Below, one piece after another: positions 54,022-62,535 of a stretch of DNA of 64,000 bases (position 1 is its first letter; each line of letters starts with the position of its first letter). The position numbers were made by a program, and so were the translations under genes. This DNA comes from Psychrobacter immobilis (GTDB lineage Bacteria; Pseudomonadota; Gammaproteobacteria; Pseudomonadales; Moraxellaceae): the NCBI RefSeq assembly GCF_904846185.1, contig NZ_CAJGZQ010000019.1, forward strand, positions 1-64,000. The letters are read 5' to 3'. The notes below the pieces were generated by a model, which worked only from the letters and a program-made list of their open reading frames with translations, did no database searches and had not been told where the DNA came from.

Positions 54022-55491
54022 CTAAATACTGACACTAGAAAGGCACTGCTCAAGACTTTGAGCTTGCATCGCTTCATACAATGCCATCTCATCGTGAATA
54101 GCTGCTCCCAAATCACGCTCAAAATTTTGTTGGCTTGAGTAACCGTCATATTGGCTTGGCTGCGCCTGTTGTAGGTTTGATTGAAAGATACCGGCGGCAC
54201 TGACGGGCAAAAAATCCTCATAAACGATAGGTTCAATGCGAAGCACCTCATCATTAATCAGAGCGCTCAGCTTAGCATTAGGCACTTTATTCAAATCATC
54301 ATTGGTTAAGGTAGCGGCCAATAATGCTTGACCATCTTCAGAATCTAGGGTGCTATCCGTCAACTGGTAATAAAAATACGCCAGCCCTTCATCGTGTAGA
54401 GTTTGATAATTATCAGGAAAAGCGGTAAATACTTCGGCTAAAATTTGATTGTACTGAGCCGCATTATCCTCATTTGGGGTAGCGCCAAGCTGGCGGCGAG
54501 CTGCAGCCAATAATTCATCATAAAGCGCGCGACCCTTTTGCGTTAATGCCACACCGCGTTGCTCAATCTCTCCAAAGCGCGCGGTATGATACCCTTGCTC
54601 ATACTCTTCATGGCTAGCGTCTAAGTTATTAGCAACTTTAAAGCTAACCGCTTCTTGTAGCGCCTTAAAACTGGTTTGCCTTAATAATATAGGACACGCT
54701 CTACGCGGTGGCCCTTCGATAATGGCTTTTGAAGGTATGCCACGGGCTTGCATGCCTTGTTGTACAGCATCAATATCCAAGGTTCGAGGCGTTAAATGAT
54801 TGATATGCGGACCTTTAAAGCCGACCACATCAGCGACAAGTGGATGCTGATCTAGTAGACGCTGATAGAGCGCTTTTGCCACCGGCGTTTTATCATGCCA
54901 ACGAAATGTCTCTAGCGCTTCTTGGACAAACTGCTGTGCTTGCTCAGTGGTCAAGCCACCTTGCGCCTCAAAAATCTCGATAAGCTCAATAACGCCAGTA
55001 GTGAATATCTGACGCTGCGCCAGTGTGGCCGTGGCTTCTTGTTGTAAAGTTTCATCGGCAATCAAATCTAAACGCAATAACGAGGTAAAGACGCGAAAGG
55101 GACTTTTATGCAATGAATGCGAGTCAAGAGCACGAAAAGCAGTTGAGTGGACTGGCACACCAGCAGGCGCTAAATCGTAGTAGCCAACAGGGTACATACC
55201 CATCACCGCAAAGAGACGGCGCATCATGCTCAGCTCTGCTGCGGTACCCAGTCGAATCGCCCCGTGGCGCTCCATGCTCAGACGCTCAATCTCGCCCGTA
55301 TGTAGCAGTTGTGATTTGACATCGGGATGTGAGGTCAACACCTCTGCATTGACATCACTGACCAAATCAACCAAGTCACCGTATAGCGGCACCTCGTTCT
55401 GATACATGGCTGACATCGCCATAGAAAAATGATGACGGATATCATCGCTGCAGATAAAATCCTTATCTGGACTGACGCTACTATTTTTCAC
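54022..55491 (-). CDS. hglS: 2-oxoadipate dioxygenase/decarboxylase (DUF1338, HglS/YdcJ)
   Basis: 489 residues of the DUF1338 family. The metal/substrate residues fit the family: His76 and Arg80 in ERHGAIRLG, the histidines 229/232 in GPHINHLTPR, and a glutamate in ARFGEIEQRGVALT. HglS converts 2-oxoadipate to D-2-hydroxyglutarate and two CO2 with O2 and Fe(II), a step in lysine breakdown shown in Pseudomonas putida. Here it follows an aminotransferase that could make 2-oxoadipate and precedes amaB, which fits this role. Confidence 0.87.
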   Translation of the reverse strand: MKNSSVSPDKDFICSDDIRHHFSMAMSAMYQNEVPLYGDLVDLVSDVNAEVLTSHPDVKSQLLHTGEIERLSMERHGAIRLGTAAELSMMRRLFAVMGMYPVGYYDLAPAGVPVHSTAFRALDSHSLHKSPFRVFTSLLRLDLIADETLQQEATATLAQRQIFTTGVIELIEIFEAQGGLTTEQAQQFVQEALETFRWHDKTPVAKALYQRLLDQHPLVADVVGFKGPHINHLTPRTLDIDAVQQGMQARGIPSKAIIEGPPRRACPILLRQTSFKALQEAVSFKVANNLDASHEEYEQGYHTARFGEIEQRGVALTQKGRALYDELLAAARRQLGATPNEDNAAQYNQILAEVFTAFPDNYQTLHDEGLAYFYYQLTDSTLDSEDGQALLAATLTNDDLNKVPNAKLSALINDEVLRIEPIVYEDFLPVSAAGIFQSNLQQAQPSQYDGYSSQQNFERDLGAAIHDEMALYEAMQAQSLEQCLSSVSI

Positions 55492-55580
55492 AAATAAACA
55501 TCCTTGTAATAGAGTTAATAAATCTTTAGCTTAATAATAAGTATTTGATTTCGAGCATTTGCTTATGACGATGCGCTATC

Positions 55581-55685
55581 TATCCTAAGCATTCCTAAGC
55601 ATTCCTAAGCATTCCTAAGCATTCCTAAGCATTCCTAAGCATTCCTAAGCATTCCTAAGCATTCCTAAGCATTCCTAAGCATTAA
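55581..55685. repeat. Tandem repeat of a 10-bp unit, ten copies
   Basis: ATTCCTAAGC is repeated nine times exactly at 55591-55680, preceded by one variant (TATCCTAAGC) and followed by a partial ATTAAGC that contains the stop codon of the aminotransferase gene. It fills half of the 190-bp gap before hglS. Exact repetition implies recent slippage and likely copy-number variation. Confidence 0.95.
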
Positions 55686-56953
55686 GCGGCAGGCAATCCA
55701 TCAGGAAGCGCGATGAGTACCTCCTTTAGAATATCCAACCCTTCTTTTAGGGTGTCAGGCTCTATGGTAAGTGGCGGTAATAAGCGAATAATATGGCGAT
55801 GTTGCCCACTTGGCATGAGCAATAGACCACGCTCGCGGGCTTTGGTTAATACTTGCGCCATCACACTTGGATGCACATCATGCTCAGGATGGCGCAGCTC
55901 GATACCGCGCATCGCGCCGATACCGGTAAGACCAAATAACCAAGGCGAGATACCTTCTTTCTGCCATTGGCTGATGGTCGTCTGAATTGTTTCTGCATAA
56001 TGCTTGGCTGACTGCCAAACGTCATTGGCTTGCATGATATCAAGCGTGGCATTGGCAGCGGCGCAAGCAACTGGATTGCCCGAATAAGTGCCGCCCAAAC
56101 TGCCTTTAGTTAGACCATTGACCACACTAGCCTTGCCTATAACTGCGCCTAAGGGCAAGCCGCCCGCAATACTCTTGCCAAGTAAAATAAGGTCAGGCTC
56201 AATCCCTAAATGGGTAAAAGCAAACGGCGTACCCGTACGACCATAACCGGATTGGATTTCGTCCATGATAAGTAACATGCCATGCTCATCACAAAACTTA
56301 CGTAGATACTGCGCAAAGGTGGGCGACATCAATTGAAAACCGCCTTCCCCTTGTACAGGTTCGACGATGATGGCACCGATATTGTCGATATCGGTTTCTA
56401 CCATAAATAAACGCTGGAGCGCGTCAATCGCTTGCTCGTCGCTGACGTTGTTATCAGGACTGGGAAAAGGAATATGATAAACGCCGCTCCCTAATGCACC
56501 AAGCCCGCGCTTATAAGGCGCGACCTTACCATTGAGATTGACGGCAGCCAGTGTGCGCCCATGAAAGCCACCATCAAAGGCAATGACGCCTGTGCGACCC
56601 GTTTTTATGCGTGCTATTTTTATGGCGTTTTCAGTCGCTTCTGCACCGCAGTTGGTGAGCATCCCTGCCAGCTCGCCGCTAATAGGTACAAGCTCACACA
56701 ATCGCGGCATAAAGGTTTGGTACGGCTGATGCGCTGCCGCATTGTAGGCATAGTGAATCAGCGACTGGGCTTGATTAATGATGGCGTCAACGATGTGAGG
56801 GTGGCAATGACCAAAGTTTAAAACACCAATTCCACCGACAAAATCGATATAGCTGCGGTCATTGTTGTCCCAAACTCTGGCATTTTTGCCTTTGACGAGC
56901 GTGAGCGTATGCACCATCGTAAAGGCATCGGTCACGTTATAAAGCTTATCCAT
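55682..56953 (-). CDS. Class III aminotransferase (4-aminobutyrate-like), probable 2-aminoadipate aminotransferase
   Basis: 423 residues. PLP motifs are clear: GVLNFGHCHPHIVDAI, TNCGAEATENAIKIAR, LLIMDEIQSGYGRTG with the PLP aspartate, and the Schiff-base lysine in LLGKSIAGGLPLGAVIGKA. The family includes GabT and lysine or 5-aminovalerate transaminases. In this cluster its likely job is 2-aminoadipate to 2-oxoadipate, feeding HglS, or transamination of a lysine-derived omega-amine; the sequence does not decide. Confidence 0.82.
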   Translation of the reverse strand: MDKLYNVTDAFTMVHTLTLVKGKNARVWDNNDRSYIDFVGGIGVLNFGHCHPHIVDAIINQAQSLIHYAYNAAAHQPYQTFMPRLCELVPISGELAGMLTNCGAEATENAIKIARIKTGRTGVIAFDGGFHGRTLAAVNLNGKVAPYKRGLGALGSGVYHIPFPSPDNNVSDEQAIDALQRLFMVETDIDNIGAIIVEPVQGEGGFQLMSPTFAQYLRKFCDEHGMLLIMDEIQSGYGRTGTPFAFTHLGIEPDLILLGKSIAGGLPLGAVIGKASVVNGLTKGSLGGTYSGNPVACAAANATLDIMQANDVWQSAKHYAETIQTTISQWQKEGISPWLFGLTGIGAMRGIELRHPEHDVHPSVMAQVLTKARERGLLLMPSGQHRHIIRLLPPLTIEPDTLKEGLDILKEVLIALPDGLPAA

Positions 56954-57086
56954 GATGAATCTCTATCTCTTCCTTGAGTTAGACTCATTTCAACAAAACA
57001 TCATTCCGGCAGCAAACGAATAATAGTTGTGGTGGCATTCCTTTTTGTCATTACCAGTGAATCAACTTCCTAAACGAATCCTTTAA

Positions 57087-57127
57087 AAACAAAAAAACTG
57101 CGTATTAAGGCAGTTTTTTTGTTTTTT
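57087..57127. terminator. Terminator after the LysR gene
   Basis: AACAAAAAAACTGC, loop of 6, GCAGTTTTTTTGTT. About 14 pairs with long T tracts on both strands, between the LysR stop and the aminotransferase start. Confidence 0.85.
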
Positions 57128-57184
57128 TAGCTTGTTAAATTTTCACAGCAGATAACTTTGTAGAATACAATAATAAGATATAAA

Positions 57185-58132
57185 TTATAAAGCAAGCCCT
57201 AACGCCTTTTCACGCTGATCTGAGATTGTTAAATAAGCCTTAATCCATTCTAAAACTGCTTTGACCTTATGCGATTGTCCCGAAGAAACAGGATAAGTCA
57301 CATAATAGCTGCCGCGACCCTTTGCCGCATAATCCCACGCCATGACTAAAGCGCCTGATTGTAGCTCAGGCTCAACCAAACGCAACGGCACCAAGGCTAT
57401 ACCATAGCCCAGTAAGGCGGCAGAGATGCAAGCATGAAAAGTCTCAAAACGTGGCCCTACAAAGGTGCCGTCGACGCTGATATCTTGTTGCTTAAAGTAC
57501 TCATACCACGCACTTAAACGCGAGCTTATTTGCAATAGGACATAGTCATCTAAACACTCGGTACTCAGCGTCTTATCTTGTAAATACTGCGGCTGACAGA
57601 CCGCAACGCAATATTCATCGAACAATTTTATGGCCTCCATATTGCCCCACATGCCATCGCCATATAAAAAAGCAATATCAACATTTTGGTCTTCAGAAAA
57701 AAACGGCCCCACCAGCTCTTTAATATCTAGGTTGATAAGCGGGTATTCTTGACTAAAGCCACTGAGTGCTGGAATCAACCAACGGGCGCAAAATGTGGGA
57801 TGCGAGACTATTTTTAGCAGCTCGGTATTACTGCTATGCGACATCAAATTGGTGGTCGCCACCTCGATATGTTTTAAAATCTCTAACACTTCAAGATAAT
57901 ATGACTTGCCAGCAGGAGTCAATGAAATCCGGTGCGGCGTCCGATAAAACAAAGACAGGTTTAGCATCTCCTCCAACTGCGCCACTTGCTTACTGATGGC
58001 GCTTTGGGTCATGTGCATCTCTTGCGCGGCATTGGTAAAACTCAAATGACGAGCAGCGGTCTCAAAACATTGCAGCGCCGTTGTTGAAGGATATCTTCTA
58101 AAGGCTAATGGTTTATTGGTGTCTGTTTTCAT
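57185..58132 (-). CDS. LysR-family regulator of the pipecolate/lysine cluster (GcvA-like)
   Basis: 315 residues. The helix-turn-helix is at 15-75 (ALQCFETAARHLSFTNAAQE, MHMTQSAISKQVAQLEEMLN) and the GcvA-like effector domain follows (FYRTPHRISLTPAGKSYYLE, FLYGDGMWGNMEAIKLFDEY). It is the only regulator gene beside the cluster and is co-oriented with it, although a terminator separates them, so it probably activates the downstream promoters in response to a lysine-pathway compound. A full-length MITE copy lies 26 bp before its start. Confidence 0.82.
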   Translation of the reverse strand: MKTDTNKPLAFRRYPSTTALQCFETAARHLSFTNAAQEMHMTQSAISKQVAQLEEMLNLSLFYRTPHRISLTPAGKSYYLEVLEILKHIEVATTNLMSHSSNTELLKIVSHPTFCARWLIPALSGFSQEYPLINLDIKELVGPFFSEDQNVDIAFLYGDGMWGNMEAIKLFDEYCVAVCQPQYLQDKTLSTECLDDYVLLQISSRLSAWYEYFKQQDISVDGTFVGPRFETFHACISAALLGYGIALVPLRLVEPELQSGALVMAWDYAAKGRGSYYVTYPVSSGQSHKVKAVLEWIKAYLTISDQREKALGLAL

Positions 58133-58157
58133 AGATTGCTTTTCTTTTATTCCATAT

Positions 58158-58331
58158 TAGGGCATGTCCTCAATTCACTCGATAGTCATCTAAATGGGTT
58201 AAAAATAGCTAAATCTTGCCAAACATCGTCAAATAGCTGGTTAATATCTCGATATTATCTACGCTATTTTTCTTGTTTGACGGCAATTTATCTCATTTTT
58301 ATCGCCATTTTTGAAATGAAGACACGCCCTA
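58158..58331. repeat. MITE-like element, full-length copy D
   Basis: 174 bp between TA dinucleotides; ends GGGCATGTCCTCAATTCA and TTTGAAATGAAGACACGCCC, each with one change from the consensus end. The interior is like copy B at 39.4 kb. It sits in the LysR gene's promoter region. Confidence 0.8.
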
Positions 58332-58708
58332 GTAAAATATCAATGATTATTTAAAATCACGTTATCAGGCATTCCTAGCCTATGGCGTCATCATACCTAT
58401 ATTCAAGCGTAAATAGCGATACCTCACTATAAGCACTATGTAACTGACACTGATGTCATCATTAGATTTACTTAACCATTCAACCAATTATTCGGTCGCT
58501 AATTTTAAAGACTCTCCTACAAAAAACACCGTCGATTCCTGATAAAATAGTAGGGTCTGATGATAGGCTCTGACATACCGCAACTGATTTGCTATCTTGC
58601 CCTCCTCTTTTTCATCATTACGACCTATGCCGCCGTTATTCTTAAACTCATGAATTATTTTTCAGCTAATTTGCACTATTAGCGCCTTCTTTATTTGTAT
58701 TGGATCAT
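58332..58708. other. Promoter region of sotB, nothing else seen
   Basis: About 375 bases between the MITE copy and the sotB start, with no reading frame, repeat or strong hairpin that I can support. Confidence 0.4.
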
Positions 58709-59908
58709 ATGAAACATAACCTTGAGGTGAGCGCAAATGCTCGCCGAACTCAGTATTTCCAAGTATTCTTAATGGGCGTCAGCGCCTTTATTATGAATAC
58801 CACCGAATTTGTCCCCGTTGCCCTATTAAGTGACATCGCCCAAGATTTTTCCATCACTACAGCAGAAACTGGCTGGATGTTGACGCTCTATGCGTGGATT
58901 GTCGCGGCGATGTCATTGCCATTGATGCTGCTAACCAGCCGCTTTGAGCGCAAAAGCTTACTTTTGGGCTTGTTTGTGGTTTTTATTGCCAGCCATGTGT
59001 TGTCTGTATTTGCTTGGAGCTTTGATGTATTGCTTATTAGTCGTGTTGGTATTGCGCTATCGCATGCGATATTTTGGTCAATCACCGCAGCGATTGCGAT
59101 ACGCGTAGCACCAGAAGGCAAAAAAGCACTGGCGCTTAGTGTACTTGCGACCGGTACTTCATTGGCGATGGTGCTTGGCGTGCCACTAGGGCGCTTAGTC
59201 GGTCAATGGTTTGGCTGGCGGGCAACCTTTGGCGGTATTGGGGTGATTGCTTTTATCGTGTTTATCTTGCAAGCAAGGCTATTGCCAACGCTGCCAAGTA
59301 TGTTTGAAGGCTCGTTTAGAAAAATTCCAGAATTGCTTAAAAACCCCTTATTGGTCTGTTTGTATCTACTCATTTTATTGGTCTTTACCGCTCACTATAC
59401 CGCTTACTCGTATATCGAGCCTTTTATGCGGCAGGTTGGTGCTATTAGTGAAAACGCCGCGACTGTTGTCTTGCTATTATTTGGAGTAGCTGGGATTGCG
59501 GGCAGTGTGATATTCAGTCGCTGGGGTGATCGTTTTAATACCAGATTAATGCTGATATCGATTATATTAATGCTGATATCTATGCTGGTGCTATTATTTG
59601 CCGTGACCTCCATCTGGGCGCTGAGCTTGATTGCGCTACTTTGGGGCGCCGCGCTTATGCTGCTAATTATCTCCATGCAAGCCAAAGTCATCATGGTTGA
59701 TGTCACAGCGCAAGACATGCTGATGTCGATGTTCTCAGGGATTATTAACTTAGGGATTGGCGCCGGTGCGCTGTTTGGTGGTTATGCAGTAACGCATATT
59801 TCCATATCGAGTGTGGGCTATGTTGGCGCAGCTATCGCCAGTGTGTCGCTGCTGTTGATGTTATTTATGATAAAGCGCTTTCCTGAGTTAAGTAGAAGGC
59901 TTGGTTAA
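58709..59908 (+). CDS. sotB: SotB-type sugar/drug efflux MFS transporter
   Basis: 399 residues from the ATG at 58709 (MKHNLEVSANARRTQYFQVF); a TTG three codons upstream is rejected. About twelve membrane segments. FIMNTTEFVPVALLSDIAQD, MLTLYAWIVAAMSLPLMLLT and HAIFWSITAAIAIRVAPEGK are strongly SotB-like (the E. coli sugar efflux transporter, which exports arabinose and IPTG). It stands alone, with a shared terminator between it and arfB. Natural substrate unknown. Confidence 0.85.
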   Translation: MKHNLEVSANARRTQYFQVFLMGVSAFIMNTTEFVPVALLSDIAQDFSITTAETGWMLTLYAWIVAAMSLPLMLLTSRFERKSLLLGLFVVFIASHVLSVFAWSFDVLLISRVGIALSHAIFWSITAAIAIRVAPEGKKALALSVLATGTSLAMVLGVPLGRLVGQWFGWRATFGGIGVIAFIVFILQARLLPTLPSMFEGSFRKIPELLKNPLLVCLYLLILLVFTAHYTAYSYIEPFMRQVGAISENAATVVLLLFGVAGIAGSVIFSRWGDRFNTRLMLISIILMLISMLVLLFAVTSIWALSLIALLWGAALMLLIISMQAKVIMVDVTAQDMLMSMFSGIINLGIGAGALFGGYAVTHISISSVGYVGAAIASVSLLLMLFMIKRFPELSRRLG

Positions 59909-59982
59909 TGAGAATTAGCTGAGTCAGTAAAGTTAAGCCTGAAAATATTGTCGCTAAATGTTGATGTTAAATGAGAACAAAA

Positions 59983-60015
59983 AAAATGCCAGCTATTTAA
60001 ATGGGCTGGCATTTT
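59983..60015. terminator. Bidirectional terminator between sotB and arfB
   Basis: AAAATGCCAGC, loop TATTTAAATGG, GCTGGCATTTT. An 11-pair perfect stem with A/T tracts on both sides. Confidence 0.85.
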
Positions 60016-60054
60016 GCTTTCTCGTTCATTTAAAAACAGGAAATAAGCCACCCA

Positions 60055-60468
60055 TTAGAAATCCACCTTACCGCGCAAGGCTTTTGTTTTGCCGCGCTGG
60101 GTCTTTTGATCCACGCGTTTGCGCTTAGCGTTTCTGCTAGGTTTAGTTGGCTTTCTGGTTTGATTGACATGAGTGGCTTTTATAATAAAGCTTTGCAGCC
60201 GCTCAAAGGCATCTATCTTATTCCGCTCTTGCGTACGAAATTGCTGAGATTTAAGCACAAACACGCCTTCTTTGGTGATTCGGCTGTCTTTACTGTCTAA
60301 TAAACGCTGCTTATGCACATCACTCAGGCTTGAGGTATGGATATCAAAACGCAGATGAATCGCAGATGAGACTTTATTGACGTTTTGCCCGCCAGCGCCT
60401 TGCGCACGTATCGCGCTAATTTCTACTTCATTGTCATTAAGGCTAATGGTATTGCTAATGAAAATCAT
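60055..60468 (-). CDS. arfB: Ribosome rescue peptidyl-tRNA hydrolase ArfB (YaeJ)
   Basis: 137 residues, the size of ArfB. The class-I release-factor GGQ motif is in RAQGAGGQNVNKVSSAIHL (near residue 27), and the C-terminal tail is rich in Lys/Arg (RKPTKPSRNAKRKRVDQKTQ), as needed to enter the empty mRNA channel of stalled ribosomes. It releases peptides from non-stop complexes as a back-up to tmRNA. Confidence 0.92.
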   Translation of the reverse strand: MIFISNTISLNDNEVEISAIRAQGAGGQNVNKVSSAIHLRFDIHTSSLSDVHKQRLLDSKDSRITKEGVFVLKSQQFRTQERNKIDAFERLQSFIIKATHVNQTRKPTKPSRNAKRKRVDQKTQRGKTKALRGKVDF

Positions 60469-60543
60469 AGAGCTCTTTTTAAATCATAAATAAGTATGAT
60501 GAATAATAAACCATTATTTGCTTCCCTGCTACTTCGTCAATAA

Positions 60544-61383
60544 CTAATCTAATAGCTGGCGACAGCGCGCAATCACTGGCGCATCTACCATTTGACCATC
60601 TATCTCAAACACTGCCTGTCCACTGCGCTCATACTCTTCGACCACACGCTGAGCAAATGATAGCTCACTCTCTGTCGGCTTAAGGGCGCGCTGCACAACA
60701 GCTACTTGTTTGGGATGAATACACAGCATTCCTGACATACCTATCTGTGACCATAAACTTACTCGGGCGCTTAGTCCTATCTCATCATTAAAATCAGGAT
60801 AAACAGTATCGATGGGCGCTGCTAACTCATGTACTTTAGAGGTCAAAACCAACTGATAGCGAATCTGATTGGCGACGATATCAGCAGCAGGCGTACCTAC
60901 TTGCACCCGCAAGTCATTGCACAAATCTAAAAAACCATAACTAAACGCGGCCAAGCCCGACACTTTAGCCATCGCATCAATATGGTATAACCCAATCGCA
61001 CTTTCTATGAGTGCAATAATAGGCAGCCCAGTACCCTGATAGGCTTGCTCGATATCTGATGCTTGCTCCGCCTTGGCTAGAATGACTCCTGCAAGATTGG
61101 GCATCTGGTGGCAAAGCGCGATATCTTTTATAAATGCATCGCTGCCTGCTTTATTGATACGTAGCCAAATCGGCTGATAGTCTGCGCTGTCATGATATTG
61201 TTGTAATGCTTTTCGGGCATCTGCTTTATCTTCTGACGCAACAGCATCTTCTAAATCGACAATAACCGCATCTACGCCACTAGCAAAGGCTTTCGCTACT
61301 CTGTCGATGCGAGTCGCTGGCACGAATAGCCATGTTTTATTTTGAGAGATTATATTTATTTTATTATTAGTCACTGAATCCAT
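60544..61383 (-). CDS. HpcH/HpaI aldolase / citrate lyase beta-like protein (CitE-like)
   Basis: 279 residues. WLFVPATRIDRVAKAFASGV, DAVIVDLEDAVASEDKADAR, WLRINKAGSDAFIKD and LIESAIGLYHIDAMAKVSGL are the CitE/CitE-like motifs (metal-binding Asp/Glu). No CitD/CitF partners are present, so it is a stand-alone CitE-like lyase such as those splitting (S)-malyl- or citramalyl-CoA. It lies before the two SDR genes on the same strand but with a terminator and 218 bp between. Confidence 0.8.
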   Translation of the reverse strand: MDSVTNNKINIISQNKTWLFVPATRIDRVAKAFASGVDAVIVDLEDAVASEDKADARKALQQYHDSADYQPIWLRINKAGSDAFIKDIALCHQMPNLAGVILAKAEQASDIEQAYQGTGLPIIALIESAIGLYHIDAMAKVSGLAAFSYGFLDLCNDLRVQVGTPAADIVANQIRYQLVLTSKVHELAAPIDTVYPDFNDEIGLSARVSLWSQIGMSGMLCIHPKQVAVVQRALKPTESELSFAQRVVEEYERSGQAVFEIDGQMVDAPVIARCRQLLD

Positions 61384-61514
61384 GCTTGATTCCTATATTA
61401 TTCAAGTAGCTGTTAGTACCTTTATTATGCCATTACACAGCCTATTTTTACTTTAAATTAACAATCTATCGATGCAATGACACTAAGATTATTTAGACAC
61501 TCGATCAGAAATAA

Positions 61515-61556
61515 AATCAAAAAAAACTGCATGGAAATAAATCTCATGCAGTTCTT
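61515..61556 (-). terminator. Terminator after the first SDR gene
   Basis: On the minus strand AACTGCATG, loop of 11, CATGCAGTTTTTTTT. Nine pairs and eight T. Confidence 0.85.
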
Positions 61557-61601
61557 AATAGTAAATTGTTTTTTAACTTGTATCCTAAGTCTTCTAACTG
61601 G

Positions 61602-62363
61602 CTAAGCCAACATACCACCATCGACGACGATGGTCGCGCCTGTGGTATAACTTGATGCATCAGATACTAAGTACAATACCGTACCAGCCATCTCGTCAGG
61701 ATTAGCAACGCGTCCTAGTGGAATCGAGTGTAATGCCATTTTTAAGACTTTATCATTGGTCGTTAAGGCTGAGGCAAACTTAGTATCGGTCAGACCAGGC
61801 AACAAGGCATTGACGCGAATGTTTAAGGGACCGCACTCTTTGGCAAAGGCTTTGGTCATACTAATCACAGCCGCTTTGGTGATCGAGTAGATACCTTGCT
61901 TGTCGCCAGCTACCAAGCCATTGACCGATGCGGTATTCAAGATAACACCGCCACCTTGCTCTTTCATCATTTTGCCAGCAGCAGTCGACATAAAGAAGTA
62001 ACCACGAATATTTACTTCAACCGTTTTATCAAAGGCGGCTAAGTCCGTATCCAAGATATGGCCATAGTAAGGGTTTGCAGCGGCGTTATTGATTAAAATA
62101 TCGATTTGACCAAACTCGCTTTTGATATGCTCAAAAATCGCATCAATCTGTGCCATCTCGCCCACGTGACAAGCAAAAGCACTGGCTTTGTGACCGTCAG
62201 CGATGATGCTATCAGCGACTGCTTGGCAAGCATCAATCTTACGGCTAGAGACGATCACGTGCGCGCCTCTTGATGCCAACAAACGAGCAATAGATTCGCC
62301 AATACCGCGGCTAGCGCCAGTGACTAAAGCAATCTTGCCGGTTAAATCGAATAAATCTTTCAT
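61602..62363 (-). CDS. Short-chain dehydrogenase/reductase
   Basis: 253 residues of the classical SDR family. The cofactor motif is TGASRGIGESIARLL (near residue 14), NNAA near 92, catalytic Ser in LNTASVNGLVAGDK and YSITK at the active-site Tyr-Lys; it ends TTGATIVVDGGML. The NADP or NAD preference and substrate are not predictable. It lies in a set with another SDR and an MDR reductase, which suggests reduction or oxidation of small carbonyl or acyl intermediates. Confidence 0.85.
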   Translation of the reverse strand: MKDLFDLTGKIALVTGASRGIGESIARLLASRGAHVIVSSRKIDACQAVADSIIADGHKASAFACHVGEMAQIDAIFEHIKSEFGQIDILINNAAANPYYGHILDTDLAAFDKTVEVNIRGYFFMSTAAGKMMKEQGGGVILNTASVNGLVAGDKQGIYSITKAAVISMTKAFAKECGPLNIRVNALLPGLTDTKFASALTTNDKVLKMALHSIPLGRVANPDEMAGTVLYLVSDASSYTTGATIVVDGGMLA

Positions 62364-62429
62364 CGTTATCCCTTATATTTTGAATTAGCTATTCAGTTTT
62401 CAATTTTTTATCGTAACCACTTAATAAAT

Positions 62430-62535
62430 TATAGTCGAAAAACTGCAAATCCATTACAAGGCAGCTGAGCGTAGATAGTACGCATAGTACATCGAGCGAG
62501 GCTAACACCGTAATGATTTAGCAGTTATTTGACTA
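62430..62535. repeat. 106-bp imperfect palindromic element touching the second SDR stop codon
   Basis: The left arm ATAGTCGAAAAACTGC...ATTAC (62431-62457) is nearly complementary to the right arm GTAAT...GCAGTTATTTGACTAT (62509-62535), with about 3-4 differences over 27. The middle has GTAGATAGTACGCATAGTACATC, itself with GTAC-centred symmetry. No ORF. It looks like a REP/MITE-type hairpin element and ends exactly where the SDR gene does. Confidence 0.7.

Noticed and set aside
54022..55491. Generic hypothetical DUF1338 label
   Set aside because: The metal-site pattern and the lysine-pathway neighbours support the HglS assignment, so the weaker label was not used.
55581..55685. Possible CRISPR array
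   Set aside because: Units are contiguous 10-bp copies with no spacers; it is a simple tandem repeat.
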